Shown here: in pieces, positions 32,748 to 42,400 of the stretch
Layout of the letters: the number at the start of each line of letters is the position of its first letter
Numbering within the stretch: position 1 is the first letter of the stretch
Assembly: GCF_002368195.1 (NCBI RefSeq)
Contig: NZ_AP018178.1
Location: 9,766,205-9,830,204 of the forward strand
Length of the DNA: 64,000 bases
Source of the DNA: Calothrix sp. NIES-2100
Lineage (GTDB): Bacteria; Cyanobacteriota; Cyanobacteriia; Cyanobacteriales; Nostocaceae
Direction of reading: 5' to 3'
Translations under genes and position numbers: made by a program
Notes under the pieces: generated by a model
Seen by the model: only the letters and a program-made list of their open reading frames with translations
What the model was told of the DNA's origin: nothing
The model's database searches: none

Positions 32748-34064
32748 ATGAACATAATACAAAAACCTCCACCAAAATTCACACCTCTACAAAAGAGCAG
32801 TTTGGGTCTCCTATTATTAGGAGTGATTTGCTTTTCTAGTTGGGCGATTTTAGGTAAACGCCCCACACAAACCCAAATAAATCATCACAAAGCTGTACCT
32901 GTAGATGTAGCGAAAGTTATGCAAGCAACCGTACCTCTAGAAATTCGCAGTACGGGAACCGTTGAAGCATACTCCACTGTATCAATTAAATCATTGGTTG
33001 ATGGGCAATTGATGGGGGTTTACTTTCAACAAGGACAGCAAGTCAAGAAAGGACAGCTATTATTTAAAATTGACCCCACACCTTTTCAAGCAGATTTAGA
33101 TCAAGCGATCGCCAAACAGGTACAAGCACAGGCGCAGGTTAAACAAGCGATCGCCAATCTCCAACAAGCTAAGGATCAAGTAACCCAAGCCAAAGCCGCC
33201 CAACGAAGAGATGCAGCGCAAGCACACAATGCTGAGATGGAAGCACAACGCTATACCCATTTATTCCAGCAGGGTGCAGTTACTCAAGAACAATCCCAAC
33301 AATATCGCACCAGTGCAGATGCAGATGAAGCCACTGTATCTGCCGATCAAAGTGCAATTCGAGAAGCGATCGCCTCTGTGGGTTCGGCTAAAGCAAATGT
33401 GCAAAATGCTCAAGCAAATCTTAAAGCTGCTGATGCGGCTGTTAAAAGTGCAAAAACTCAACTGGCTTACACCACTATCTATGCTCCCATTGACGGGCAA
33501 ACTGGTAATTTACAAGTTAATCAAGGTAACTTAGTCAAGGCTAACGATACTAGTGGATTGGTCGTTATTAATCAAACTCATCCTACTTACGTTTCTTTCT
33601 CCATTCCCCAGCAGCAATTACCCACACTGAAAAAATATCTGGCTACAGGGAAGCTAGAAGTAGATGCGTTAGTGCCAAATAATTCTGCACAGCCAATAAA
33701 GGGAGAACTCAGCTTTGTTGATAATACCTTGGATGCGACAACTGGCACTATTCAACTCAAAGCCACCTTTAGCAATACCCAAGGACAGTTATCACCGGGG
33801 GAATTTGTCGATGTGGTGTTGAAACTAACTCAGTTACCTCATGCGATCGTTGTTCCTTCCCCAGCATTACAAACTGGACAAAACGGACAATATGTGTATG
33901 TTGTAAACCCTGACAAAACAGTAGCAGCCCGTCCGGTGAAAGTTGGGGATAGTGTAGGCAATCAAACGGTGATTAATCAAGGATTGCAACCAGGCGAACA
34001 AGTTGTTACTGATGGGCAATTCAATCTTGCGCCTGGTGTTTCTGTTGCGATTAACCAATCATAA
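32748..34064 (+). CDS. RND efflux adaptor (membrane fusion protein)
   Basis: A protein of 438 residues. An N-terminal membrane anchor (about 18-36, LGLLLLGVICFSSWAIL) is followed by the barrel-sandwich/lipoyl halves (VEAYSTVSIKSLVDGQLMGVYFQQGQQVKKGQLLFKIDP and TTIYAPIDGQTGNLQVNQGN). These flank a long alpha-hairpin (about 125-235, rich in Ala/Gln, QAQAQVKQAIANLQQAKDQV). A beta-barrel (TGTIQLKATFSNTQGQLSPGEFVDVVLKL) and membrane-proximal domain follow. It links the inner-membrane pump encoded at 34734 to an outer-membrane channel not present here. It is the first gene of the operon behind site 6. Confidence 0.9.
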   Translation: MNIIQKPPPKFTPLQKSSLGLLLLGVICFSSWAILGKRPTQTQINHHKAVPVDVAKVMQATVPLEIRSTGTVEAYSTVSIKSLVDGQLMGVYFQQGQQVKKGQLLFKIDPTPFQADLDQAIAKQVQAQAQVKQAIANLQQAKDQVTQAKAAQRRDAAQAHNAEMEAQRYTHLFQQGAVTQEQSQQYRTSADADEATVSADQSAIREAIASVGSAKANVQNAQANLKAADAAVKSAKTQLAYTTIYAPIDGQTGNLQVNQGNLVKANDTSGLVVINQTHPTYVSFSIPQQQLPTLKKYLATGKLEVDALVPNNSAQPIKGELSFVDNTLDATTGTIQLKATFSNTQGQLSPGEFVDVVLKLTQLPHAIVVPSPALQTGQNGQYVYVVNPDKTVAARPVKVGDSVGNQTVINQGLQPGEQVVTDGQFNLAPGVSVAINQS

Positions 34065-34082
34065 TTAAACTTTTATCGAAGC

Positions 34083-34613
34083 ATGATTACATATATTTTC
34101 AAGCATTATCTCAAACAAATATCGACGGTAATCATCGTTTGCGCGATCGCCTTATTTACTTCGCAAAATGTCGTTTTAGCCGATGGCTTACCAATTCAAG
34201 ATACTGTTGTTGCAGTTCAAGGAATAGTTACAGGCAAGGTACAACAGGTAGGATTCCGGGCTTTTCTGTTCAAGCTGGCGATTCAGTACAACTTAGCTGG
34301 CTGGGATCAAAACCTCAGCGATGGTACTGTGGAATTCGTTTGGCAAGGACAAAAATCTCGAATTGAGCAAGCAGTAGCGCAAATTCCTACAGGTAATAAA
34401 AAAGCAATTGTGGATCGGGTGTTGACGAAATCAATACCTGTGATTCCCAAACAAAATACTTTTGTGGTTCGGGGTTGGACTTCTGTTAGCCGTCATTATT
34501 TTAAACCCACTGACCTCACCTTCAAGCTGCGTGATGACAATAGCATCATCTCTGCAAAGGCAGCACAAAAAACTTACAAAACAATTATTCGCCCAATAAT
34601 TAGGGGTAAGTAA
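34083..34613 (+). CDS. Exported acylphosphatase-like protein
   Basis: A protein of 176 residues: a signal peptide or anchor (about 12-34, ISTVIIVCAIALFTSQNVVLA), then an acylphosphatase fold (about 42-125). The catalytic loop is VTGKVQQVGFRAF (the Arg that binds phosphate) and the catalytic Asn is in WDQNLSDGTVEFVWQG. Acylphosphatases hydrolyse acyl phosphates and are normally about 90 residues and cytosolic; this one is extended by about 50 residues and apparently exported. It starts 18 bp after the adaptor gene and precedes the pump gene, so it is in the RND operon. Its role there is unknown. Confidence 0.82.
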   Translation: MITYIFKHYLKQISTVIIVCAIALFTSQNVVLADGLPIQDTVVAVQGIVTGKVQQVGFRAFLFKLAIQYNLAGWDQNLSDGTVEFVWQGQKSRIEQAVAQIPTGNKKAIVDRVLTKSIPVIPKQNTFVVRGWTSVSRHYFKPTDLTFKLRDDNSIISAKAAQKTYKTIIRPIIRGK

Positions 34614-34733
34614 CACCAATTTGAAAAAAGAATGCAACAGATGGATTCCCACAAGCGAGACACAAAAAGCTATTCCCAATCCCAAATCTAAAATCCAAAA
34701 TCTAAAATCCAAAATGGTATAACCCCGCTAGCC

Positions 34734-37700
34734 ATGAATATTCCTTCTCTCTTTATTCGCCGCCCCATTATGACCTCTTTGGTGATGCTGGCGATTCTAG
34801 TTTTTGGGCTGATGAGTTACTTTATATTGCCTGTCAGCGACTTACCGAGTATGGATTTCCCGACAATCGCTGTGTCTGCTAGTTTACCAGGAGCGAGTCC
34901 GGAAACAATGGCGGCATCGGTAGCAACGCCTTTAGAACAGCAATTTTCCACAATTGCCGGCTTAGATTCAATGAACTCCACCAGTTCTAAGGGAAGTAGC
35001 CAAATCGTGCTGCAATTTGATTTGAGTCGAGATATTGATGGCGCAGCCCAAGATGTACAAGCGGCGATCGCCCAAGCAACTAAACAATTGCCTAGCGATA
35101 TGCCCAGTCCCCCATCATATAAAAAGGTGAACCCGGCACAGCAACCAATTCTTTACATTACTCTCAGTTCCGATTTAGTCCCACTTTCTGACATAGATAA
35201 ATATGCCGAGGAGACATTAGCAGAACGGTTGTCAATGGTGGATGGGGTAGCGCAGGTTTTAGTTTACGGTTCCCAGAAATATGCAGTGCGGATTGAAGTT
35301 GATCCCCAATCGTTGAAAGCAAAAGGCTTAGGGATTGATGATGTTGCTAAAGCGATCGCACAAAATAATGCTGATTTACCTACTGGAAATCTCTACGGCG
35401 CTCATAAAAATTATACTGTGCAAGCTAATGGTCAACTGCTCAATGCAAATGACTATCGCGGCTTGACTGTCGCCTATAACAACGGCGCACCAGTGCGCTT
35501 AGGCGATTTGGGTCAAGTAGTAGACAGCGTGCAGAATGATAAAATTGCTAGTTGGTTTTTTGCCAATCAGGAACAGATTCCCAAACGTTCGATTATTTTG
35601 GCAATTCAACGTCAGCCAGGAACCAACACTATCGAGATTGTTGATGCAGTCAAGGCATTGTTGCCCAGTTTGCGATCGCAGATTCCTACATCTGTAAATA
35701 TGGATATTTTCTATGATCGCTCTCAAAATATCCGCGACTCTGTGAATGATGTCAAATTCACCTTATTACTGACAATTTGTTTGGTGGTATTGGTCATCTT
35801 CCTATTTCTGCGAAATCTCCGCGCCACCTTAATTCCTAGCGTCACTGTACCTCTATCTTTAGTCGCTACCTTTGCCGTTATGTTACTGCTGGGGTTTTCC
35901 CTCGATACCCTTTCTTTGATGGCGTTAACTTTAAGCGTGGGTTTCGTCGTCGATGACGCAGTGGTGGTGTTAGAAAATATTGTCCGTCACATGGAAATGG
36001 GCGAAAGTCGTTTGCAAGCAGCTATCAACGGTTCCACGGAAATTGGCGGCACAATTATTTCCATGACTTTATCCCTGGTAGCTGTCTTCATTCCCATGTT
36101 ATTTATGCCAGGTATCTTGGGAAGATTATTTCATGAATTCGCCGTTACCATTGCCGCCGCCATATTAGTTTCTGGTTTGCTTTCCCTCAGCTTAACGCCG
36201 ATGTTATGCAGCCGATTTTTGCAATCACAACATTACCAAGCCGGGGAAGAGACAGAAATTAACGACCAAAAGCAAGACTTTTATCTCCGTTTCTACGCTT
36301 GGAGTCTGCGAAAGTCGCTGAAATATCACCGCACAACCATGATTCTTTCTGGCGCAATTTTACTAGCAACAATTTGTTTATTTGTTGTGGTTCCTAAAGG
36401 CTTTCTTCCTAGTGATGATAACGGATTAATTCTGGCGCAAACCCAAGCAGCGCAGGATATTTCCTTTGGCGACATGATTAAGCACCAAGAAGCAGTAGCG
36501 AAGATTATTCGCAGCGATCCCAATGTAGATGTTCTCAACTCAATTGTTGGGTCATCAGTGACAGGCACAGCAGGAAATAACACCGGAATTATCGTTATCC
36601 GCCTCAAACCAACATCTCAACGACATCTCAACGCCGATCGAGTAATTGAGGAATTGCAACCAAAAGTCAGAAAAGAACCAGGAATTAAAACCTTTTTAAT
36701 CAATCCGCCACCGATTAACATTGGTGGGAAACAAAGCAACGCTCAATATCAATTCACCTTAGAAAGTACCAACTTACAAGACCTGTATAAATATACGCCC
36801 ATTTTGCAAGATAAACTGAGCAAAATTTCGGGATTGCTGGATGTCAACAGCGATTTGCAAATTGATAATCCCCAAGTGAATGTCGAGATTAACCGCGATC
36901 GCGCCAATGCCCTTGGTTTAACTGCCCAGCAAATTGAAACCGCCTTGGGTGATGCTTATGGTACTTTGCAAGTTTCTACAATTTACGCCCCAGATAACGA
37001 GTATGAAGTCATCCTCGGACTTTTACCCCAGTATCAGCAAGACCCAGATGCGTTGAATTTACTGGCGATTCATTCTCCTAATGGTCAACTTGTCCCCTTA
37101 AATGCAGTCGCTACCTTAACTAAAGGTGTGGGTTCATTAACTGTCAACCACCAGGGACAACTCCCAGCCACAACCATCTCCTTTAACCTCAAACTCGGTG
37201 TATCTCTAGGAGATGTGACAGGAAAAATCCAACAAGTAGCCCGTGATACCCTACCTGCAACCATTAGCACCAGCTTTCAGGGGTCAGCCCAAGCTTTTCA
37301 ATCTTCAATTGCTGGATTGGGGTTGCTGTTGCTAGTAGCAATTTTGGTAATTTACATTGTGCTGGGGATTCTCTATGAAGACTACATCCACCCCCTGACA
37401 ATTTTATCCAGCTTGCCTTCTGCTGGCTTTGGCGCACTACTCACATTGATGCTGTTTCATATTGATCTCAATGTTTACGCCTTTATTGGCATCATCTTGC
37501 TAGTGGGGATTGTCAAGAAAAACGGCATTATGATGATTGACTTTGCAATGGAAACCCAACGCCACACAGATAAATCCCCCCGTGATGCCATTTACGAAGC
37601 CTGTTTAGTCCGCTTCCGCCCAATTATGATGACCACAATGGCAGCTTTGATGGGAACATTGCCCATTGCCCTTGGTTTGGGTGCTGGTGCAGAGTCACGC

Positions 37701-37847
37701 CGACCTTTGGGAATGGCTGTAGTGGGAGGTTTGCTATTTTCCCAATTGCTGACACTCTATATTACTCCTGTTTTCTACACCTACATGGAAGCGCTACGCA
37801 GAAGGTTGGAAAACAGCAACCATGAGAATAATTTACAAACATTGTAA
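34734..37847 (+). CDS. RND multidrug efflux pump (AcrB/MdtB-type)
   Basis: An inner-membrane pump of 1037 residues, a full-length HAE1-type RND transporter. It begins SLFIRRPIMTSLVMLAIL and has twelve helices in two halves. Proton-relay residues are intact: VGFVVDDAVVVLENI in helix 4 and LVGIVKKNGIMMIDFAM in helix 10. Large periplasmic loops follow helices 1 and 7. It takes compounds from the periplasm or membrane leaflet and works with the adaptor encoded two genes upstream; a TolC-like channel must come from elsewhere. STRR-like AATCTAAAATCC repeats lie just before the start. Confidence 0.93.
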   Translation: MNIPSLFIRRPIMTSLVMLAILVFGLMSYFILPVSDLPSMDFPTIAVSASLPGASPETMAASVATPLEQQFSTIAGLDSMNSTSSKGSSQIVLQFDLSRDIDGAAQDVQAAIAQATKQLPSDMPSPPSYKKVNPAQQPILYITLSSDLVPLSDIDKYAEETLAERLSMVDGVAQVLVYGSQKYAVRIEVDPQSLKAKGLGIDDVAKAIAQNNADLPTGNLYGAHKNYTVQANGQLLNANDYRGLTVAYNNGAPVRLGDLGQVVDSVQNDKIASWFFANQEQIPKRSIILAIQRQPGTNTIEIVDAVKALLPSLRSQIPTSVNMDIFYDRSQNIRDSVNDVKFTLLLTICLVVLVIFLFLRNLRATLIPSVTVPLSLVATFAVMLLLGFSLDTLSLMALTLSVGFVVDDAVVVLENIVRHMEMGESRLQAAINGSTEIGGTIISMTLSLVAVFIPMLFMPGILGRLFHEFAVTIAAAILVSGLLSLSLTPMLCSRFLQSQHYQAGEETEINDQKQDFYLRFYAWSLRKSLKYHRTTMILSGAILLATICLFVVVPKGFLPSDDNGLILAQTQAAQDISFGDMIKHQEAVAKIIRSDPNVDVLNSIVGSSVTGTAGNNTGIIVIRLKPTSQRHLNADRVIEELQPKVRKEPGIKTFLINPPPINIGGKQSNAQYQFTLESTNLQDLYKYTPILQDKLSKISGLLDVNSDLQIDNPQVNVEINRDRANALGLTAQQIETALGDAYGTLQVSTIYAPDNEYEVILGLLPQYQQDPDALNLLAIHSPNGQLVPLNAVATLTKGVGSLTVNHQGQLPATTISFNLKLGVSLGDVTGKIQQVARDTLPATISTSFQGSAQAFQSSIAGLGLLLLVAILVIYIVLGILYEDYIHPLTILSSLPSAGFGALLTLMLFHIDLNVYAFIGIILLVGIVKKNGIMMIDFAMETQRHTDKSPRDAIYEACLVRFRPIMMTTMAALMGTLPIALGLGAGAESRRPLGMAVVGGLLFSQLLTLYITPVFYTYMEALRRRLENSNHENNLQTL

Positions 37848-37891
37848 AGCTTCCTCGTTACTTGTTTTCTTATGTCTTGGAAGATAGAAAA

Positions 37892-39013
37892 ATGCTTTCT
37901 CTATTTAAAGCTTATCCACAATTAAAAGCCAAGCTTCCTTATGTATCTTTAGCAGAATTACCAACTCCGGTACATAAGCTTAATAACTTAGAAAAAAAGC
38001 TAAATGCAGAACAACTGTATATTAAGCGAGATGATCTGAGCGGGTTAATTTATGGTGGTAACAAGATTCGTAAATTAGAATTTCTGTTGGGAGAAGCTCT
38101 AAATAGACAAGCAAAACGAGTCATAACATTTGGTTTTGCTGGTTCTAATCATGCCCTGGCGACGGCAATTTATGGTCATTCGCTTGGTATCAGCACTACT
38201 TCGATGCTAATGCCCCAAATCAATGCTCACTATGTCAGGCAAAATCTGCTGACGAGTTATGATTATGGGGGAGATATTCATCAAAACCAGAGCCAATTTG
38301 CACTTTTTATTAATACAGCATACCAATTTATTCGCTACACCTTAAAAGAAGCCCATCTACCTTACATTATTGCTCCTGGTGGGTCTTCACCATTGGGTGC
38401 GATCGCTTATGTGAATGCCGCATTTGAACTCAAAGAGCAAATTACCCAAGGACAGATACCTGAACCAGACTTTATTTATCTACCATTGGGAACTATGGGT
38501 ACTGCTGTAGGACTTTTACTCGGCTTAAAAGCAGTTGGTCTCAAGTCGCAAGTCATCGGTGTGAGAGTCGTTGCAGCGCAGTTTGTCAATGAAGAAAAAA
38601 TAGTCAGATTGTTTCATCAAACCAACTCACTTTTACATTCGTTAGACTCAACTTTCCCAGATTTAGAAATCACAGAAAATGATTTTCGTATTCGCCATGA
38701 TTTTTTTGGTAAAGACTATGCTTATTTTACAGAGTCAGGCGTGAAAGCTATTGCTGAGATGCATGATTACGAGCATATTCCTTTAGATGGCACATACACT
38801 AGCAAAACATTCGCCGCTTTAATGCACGATATTTATAAAGAAGATATCAAACACAAAGTAATTCTTTTTTGGCACACCTATAACTCTAGAAAATTACCAA
38901 GAGCTTTTAATTATGAAGACTTTCATCGTCTTCCTCAATCTTTCCATCGTTATTTTGTTGAGAACGTTCAGCCTTTAGACCAAGAGAAATTATCTCCTAA
39001 GCACAATTTTTAA
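37892..39013 (+). CDS. PLP-dependent desulfhydrase/ACC deaminase-family enzyme
   Basis: A cytoplasmic protein of 373 residues with the fold type II PLP layout of D-cysteine desulfhydrase and ACC deaminase. It has LPTPVHKLNNLEKKL, IKRDDLSGLIYGGNKIRKLEFLLGEAL (PLP lysine in NKIRK), TFGFAGSNHALATAIYGHSLG, and YLPLGTMGTAVGLLLGL for phosphate binding. It probably breaks C-S or C-N bonds of small amino acids with release of ammonia. Activity cannot be set from sequence; residues after the lysine are longer than in the standard enzymes. The ATG at 37892 with GGAAGA upstream is preferred over a TTG at 37862. It follows the pump gene by 44 bp and may be co-transcribed. Confidence 0.82.
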   Translation: MLSLFKAYPQLKAKLPYVSLAELPTPVHKLNNLEKKLNAEQLYIKRDDLSGLIYGGNKIRKLEFLLGEALNRQAKRVITFGFAGSNHALATAIYGHSLGISTTSMLMPQINAHYVRQNLLTSYDYGGDIHQNQSQFALFINTAYQFIRYTLKEAHLPYIIAPGGSSPLGAIAYVNAAFELKEQITQGQIPEPDFIYLPLGTMGTAVGLLLGLKAVGLKSQVIGVRVVAAQFVNEEKIVRLFHQTNSLLHSLDSTFPDLEITENDFRIRHDFFGKDYAYFTESGVKAIAEMHDYEHIPLDGTYTSKTFAALMHDIYKEDIKHKVILFWHTYNSRKLPRAFNYEDFHRLPQSFHRYFVENVQPLDQEKLSPKHNF

Positions 39014-39112
39014 ATTCTCAAAATTCAATGCCCAGTTTCACGCTTCAGTATTGGCATTTTGAGAGCGATCGCATGAATTTTCTCATCAATAAATAAATCT
39101 AAAAGTAGGAGT

Positions 39113-39793
39113 ATGCATCTTTACATCCTACAGCCAGGTAATTTTGAGCTACCTATCAGCAATATGCACACCTCAAATTCTCAACCCAACTCCTTACTCC
39201 CCAGTACTAGACGCTTGGAAGCTTTGAGCGACTGTGTTTACTCTATCGCCATGACTTTGCTAGTGTTAAATGTCAAATTACCTGATATTCCAGCCGCTAA
39301 AGTTGCTGATATTTTGCCAGCAGTGATACTGGGATTAAGCAGTCGTTTACATGATTATTTAGTAAGTTTTCTAGTGCTGGGTTCTCTGTGGCTAATTAGC
39401 CATCAACAATTCCATTACATTCGTAATGTTAACCGTACTTTGCTATGGATTAATTTAATAATTCTCATGTTTATTACTTTAATTCCCTTTTCTGCCTCTT
39501 TAGTAGCCGATTATGGCGAGCAGCAAATTTCTGTACTATTTTTTGATGGGCATCTTTTATTATTAAATTTATTATTTCTGTTAAATCGTTACTACGCTAT
39601 TAATCGTAAGTTTATCGAACCGGGAATTAATCCCTTATGGCGCAAACGCATAGGCAATAAAGAAAGTTTACTCAACTTTGCTTTAATTGCTTGGTCAATT
39701 ATTTGGTCATTTTTTAGTCCCAGATGGTCGCAGTTGCCTTTTTTACTTCTGCCTTTCACGCCAATTTTGGCAAAAAAGTTAGTGAAGATGTAA
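39113..39793 (+). CDS. TMEM175-family (DUF1211) membrane protein, putative K+ channel
   Basis: A protein of 226 residues. After a hydrophilic lead, RRLEALSDCVYSIAMTLLVLNVKLP (about 33-57) is the first-helix motif of the TMEM175/DUF1211 family, usually RxxxFSDGVFAIAxTLLVL. Here FSDG is LSDC and FAIA is YSIA. Four to five further helices follow (YLVSFLVLGSLWLISHQQFHYI, LLWINLIILMFITLIPFSASLV). The family forms potassium-selective channels. The variant motif leaves activity open. The ATG at 39113 lies only one base after AGGAG; an ATG at 39164 is a possible alternative start. Confidence 0.75.
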   Translation: MHLYILQPGNFELPISNMHTSNSQPNSLLPSTRRLEALSDCVYSIAMTLLVLNVKLPDIPAAKVADILPAVILGLSSRLHDYLVSFLVLGSLWLISHQQFHYIRNVNRTLLWINLIILMFITLIPFSASLVADYGEQQISVLFFDGHLLLLNLLFLLNRYYAINRKFIEPGINPLWRKRIGNKESLLNFALIAWSIIWSFFSPRWSQLPFLLLPFTPILAKKLVKM

Positions 39794-39963
39794 AAATTAT
39801 GTATTAGTTGTCAAAATTAAGCCATGTTGCGCCTGTCAATCTGAAAAATTTCAGTTTCAAGGTGCAACATTGGCGGAAAATAACTCAATAATTGGGTAAT
39901 TGGTGAGATAATTGTCCTTGCAATCACCATCATTGAACATCAAAGCCTCAACTTTCAAACTCT

Positions 39964-40152
39964 GAACTCGAAACTTGCACTTCAGAACAAGAAATTCCGA
40001 CCTCAGAACAGCAACATCCGAGCAAAAAGCTTGAAACTTCACCTTCTGAACTCGAAACTTCTTATTTTGAACAGCAACGTTGAGCCTTTGAACTCGAAAT
40101 TTCGACTGCAAAACCTGAAGCTTCCCCTTCCGAACTCAAATTTTGAACTTCA
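39964..40152. repeat. Degenerate 21-bp tandem repeat (GAACTCGAAAC unit)
   Basis: GAAC-starting units sit in strict 21-bp phase at 39964, 39985, 40006, 40048, 40069, 40090 and 40132, with unrecognisable units at the two missing positions. The same period occurs at 16767. The minus strand stays open as a heptapeptide-like repeat (KFRVQ-containing), but there is no ribosome site or gene context to call it a protein. Confidence 0.75.
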
Positions 40153-40204
40153 GATGTCAAAACACCGAGTACCTCAAAACAAGGTGAAGGTTAAAACAAC
40201 AGCT

Positions 40205-40687
40205 TTAGTAACTACCAGTTAAATCATCAAATATATCTGTACCAGCTGCGATCGCAGTATAATGTTTGGCTTGATTAATCTCAGCTTCGGCGCGATTACG
40301 CCAACTGAGAACAAAGTGATTATCTTCTTTGCCTGATAAATCTTTATCGGCGCTACGCAACAGTTTATAAATAGCCTCAAATTTATCGCGATGGTTTAAT
40401 GAAGTATCTACTTGTGGATTGTTATCAAGATTTTTACCATCTAAAACTCCTGCAACATCAATATCTTTGATAGCATTATGAACTTTTTGCGCGGCAATTC
40501 TCGCTTCTTGTGTGACATTAAATTCATCAGGAGTTTGCAACAGTAACTCAGCTTTACGCAAATCACTGCGCGCATGAAGATAAGCAGGATGATGACCAGG
40601 AGTATCGGCTAAAGCAATGCTATGACCTAAAGAAACTGTCAGTAATCCGGTTAACAGACCAAGTGCGCTAATTTTACGGGTGAGCAT
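40205..40687 (-). CDS. Secreted hypothetical helical protein
   Basis: A protein of 160 residues with a signal peptide (about 1-28, ISALGLLTGLLTVSLGHSIALA). The charged, helical mature part (AYLHARSDLRKAELLLQTPDEFN ... EARIAAQKVHNAIKDID ... KFEAIYKLLRSADKDLSGKED ... NRAEAEINQAKHY) resembles small periplasmic proteins without a named function. It is on the minus strand behind regulatory site 9, 49 bp upstream. Confidence 0.72.
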   Translation of the reverse strand: MLTRKISALGLLTGLLTVSLGHSIALADTPGHHPAYLHARSDLRKAELLLQTPDEFNVTQEARIAAQKVHNAIKDIDVAGVLDGKNLDNNPQVDTSLNHRDKFEAIYKLLRSADKDLSGKEDNHFVLSWRNRAEAEINQAKHYTAIAAGTDIFDDLTGSY

Positions 40688-40736
40688 AATTTTGAATTGA
40701 GCTATAAATAGCTTGACGAGTTGACTTTCATTTCTA

Positions 40737-40789
40737 GTGTCGGGTAGAAAAAGTATATAGGGGATGAAGATAGATAAGTTATTAAAAAG
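40737..40789 (-). promoter_or_regulatory. Repeated regulatory motif, site 9 (before secreted helical protein)
   Basis: On the minus strand: CTTT (from 40789), CTTATC (from 40778), 11 bp apart, CTTCATCC (40769-40762), 19 bp, then CGACAC (40742-40737). It ends 49 bp before the start codon. Confidence 0.72.
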
Positions 40790-40913
40790 TTAAACTATAA
40801 TTTATGGTGATTTAAAATTGATACAACATTAACCGCATAGTGAGCTTGGCTGTCTGCCCCACACCATAAGATTTATAAATAATTTATCAATGCAAAAAAT
40901 GTAGTTTAGCTGT

Positions 40914-41987
40914 TCAAATTTCCACAGTTATAACTGTACCCTGGGGTTGATTAATCTCAATGTTAATGATGCCACCGTGCGCTTCAGCAACAATTTTGCA
41001 AAATGCCAAACTCAACCCAATTTGAGATAAACCACTGATTAAAGTTCCTGATTCATATTGAGTGAAAATAGATTGCTGCAAATCTTTATTGATTCCTGTA
41101 CCTTCATCAGTAACGCGAATTATTACTTTTCTCACAGATGCCTCTGGATAATTAATTTCCAGAGTAATTGTGCTATTTGCAGGAGATGATTGAATTGCAT
41201 TGGCAATTAGATTATCAAGCAACCGATGAAATAACTCCGGATCAATAGCTAACCAACTTCCTTGTTTTGGTAATTTACTGATAAATTGAATTTGTTTAGA
41301 ATCTGCAATAGGCTGAAAATTTTCTACTACTATTTCTGCTAGTTCGTTAAAATCTACCTCTACGGTATTTAACACCAATCTGCCAGATTCCATCTTTGCT
41401 AGTCGCAGCAAACCGTTAATAATCCCATCAATTTCTAGTCCGGCTGCGTGTACCATTTCTGCACGTTCTTTGTCTTTGGCTTCCAGGTTACTTTGCAGTA
41501 GTAAGTGACTCCCCAGTAACACAGTAGACATTGGCTGACGAATATCTTCCACCACAAGTTTAGATAAATCTCGCCGCAGATTAACGCTAGCTTGCAATGC
41601 ATCATATTGTTGCTTAATTCGCAGCATAGAACGCACGCGGGCGCGTAATTCCACACCGTTTATAGGCTTGCTGAGAAAATCATCAGCACCAGCTGTGAGC
41701 GATCGCGCTAGGTCTTCTTTAGAATCTAAAGCTGTCACAATAATGATGGGAATTGGTTTCCAGTTGGAATTGGCTTTGATGCGGCGACAAGTTTCAATTC
41801 CATCAATTTCTGGCATCATCACATCTAATAAGATGACATCAGGTAAACTCGATTCCAGACGACACAATATTTCCGTGCCACTATTGCAGTAGGTAAGATT
41901 GTATCCTTCCCGTCGCAATAGCAATTCAATCACTTCAAATCCATTTGGTTCGTCGTCTACTACCCACACAGACTGTTTGCGTTCCAT
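40914..41987 (-). CDS. Response regulator fused to a histidine-kinase-like module lacking the phospho-histidine
   Basis: A cytoplasmic protein of 357 residues. A receiver domain (about 6-122) is complete: VVDDEP, phospho-acceptor in VILLDVMMPEIDG, VTAL and LSKPI. A dimerisation segment (about 145-205) follows, where the H-box reads VVEDIRQPMSTVLLGS, with Glu where the phosphorylatable His should be. The ATPase-like C-terminal domain is present (DNLIANAIQSSPANS; VTDEGTGIN; ISGLSQIGLSLAFCKIVAEAHGG), with weak G-boxes. It may therefore act as a sensor of a phosphorelay or regulate a partner kinase rather than autophosphorylate. It is between the secreted protein and the HtrA operon and may control neighbouring genes, but this is unproven. 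Confidence 0.85.
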   Translation of the reverse strand: MERKQSVWVVDDEPNGFEVIELLLRREGYNLTYCNSGTEILCRLESSLPDVILLDVMMPEIDGIETCRRIKANSNWKPIPIIIVTALDSKEDLARSLTAGADDFLSKPINGVELRARVRSMLRIKQQYDALQASVNLRRDLSKLVVEDIRQPMSTVLLGSHLLLQSNLEAKDKERAEMVHAAGLEIDGIINGLLRLAKMESGRLVLNTVEVDFNELAEIVVENFQPIADSKQIQFISKLPKQGSWLAIDPELFHRLLDNLIANAIQSSPANSTITLEINYPEASVRKVIIRVTDEGTGINKDLQQSIFTQYESGTLISGLSQIGLSLAFCKIVAEAHGGIINIEINQPQGTVITVEI

Positions 41988-42400
41988 AGAAGTTATGAAT
42001 TAAGTACTTTACTTGTATCCAAGAGTGCGATCATCAATAATACAGGGAGAAAATTGGCGTAGCCCACCGGAGCGATCGCTCAATAAAATAATCGCTGTAA
42101 TATTTGTACATGGCATAGGTGTGAAGTAACGCAAATGCCAGGAAACCTTTAAGATTGAAGACTAAGCTATATTATGTGACTAATTACAGCCCATATGAGC
42201 AGATTTAGGCTAATAGCCCGAAATTTTGAGCGCTGGGCGAGATAGGAAGCTAATCGAACTCCGCGAACGAGGCTTTTTACTCCCTTAATCAGGCTAATAA
42301 TACCAATTCACATAATGTTTCTAACAGATACCTTGGTAGCGGCTTAAAGCTGTAATCCCCTAAAGTCAATCGTCATTCTTCCTCCTCTGCTTACACAGCC

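Noticed and set aside
39857..40111. Minus-strand frame with KFRVQ-type heptapeptides
   Set aside because: Arises from the 21-bp minisatellite; amino-acid pattern drifts with the DNA period and no ribosome binding site is visible.
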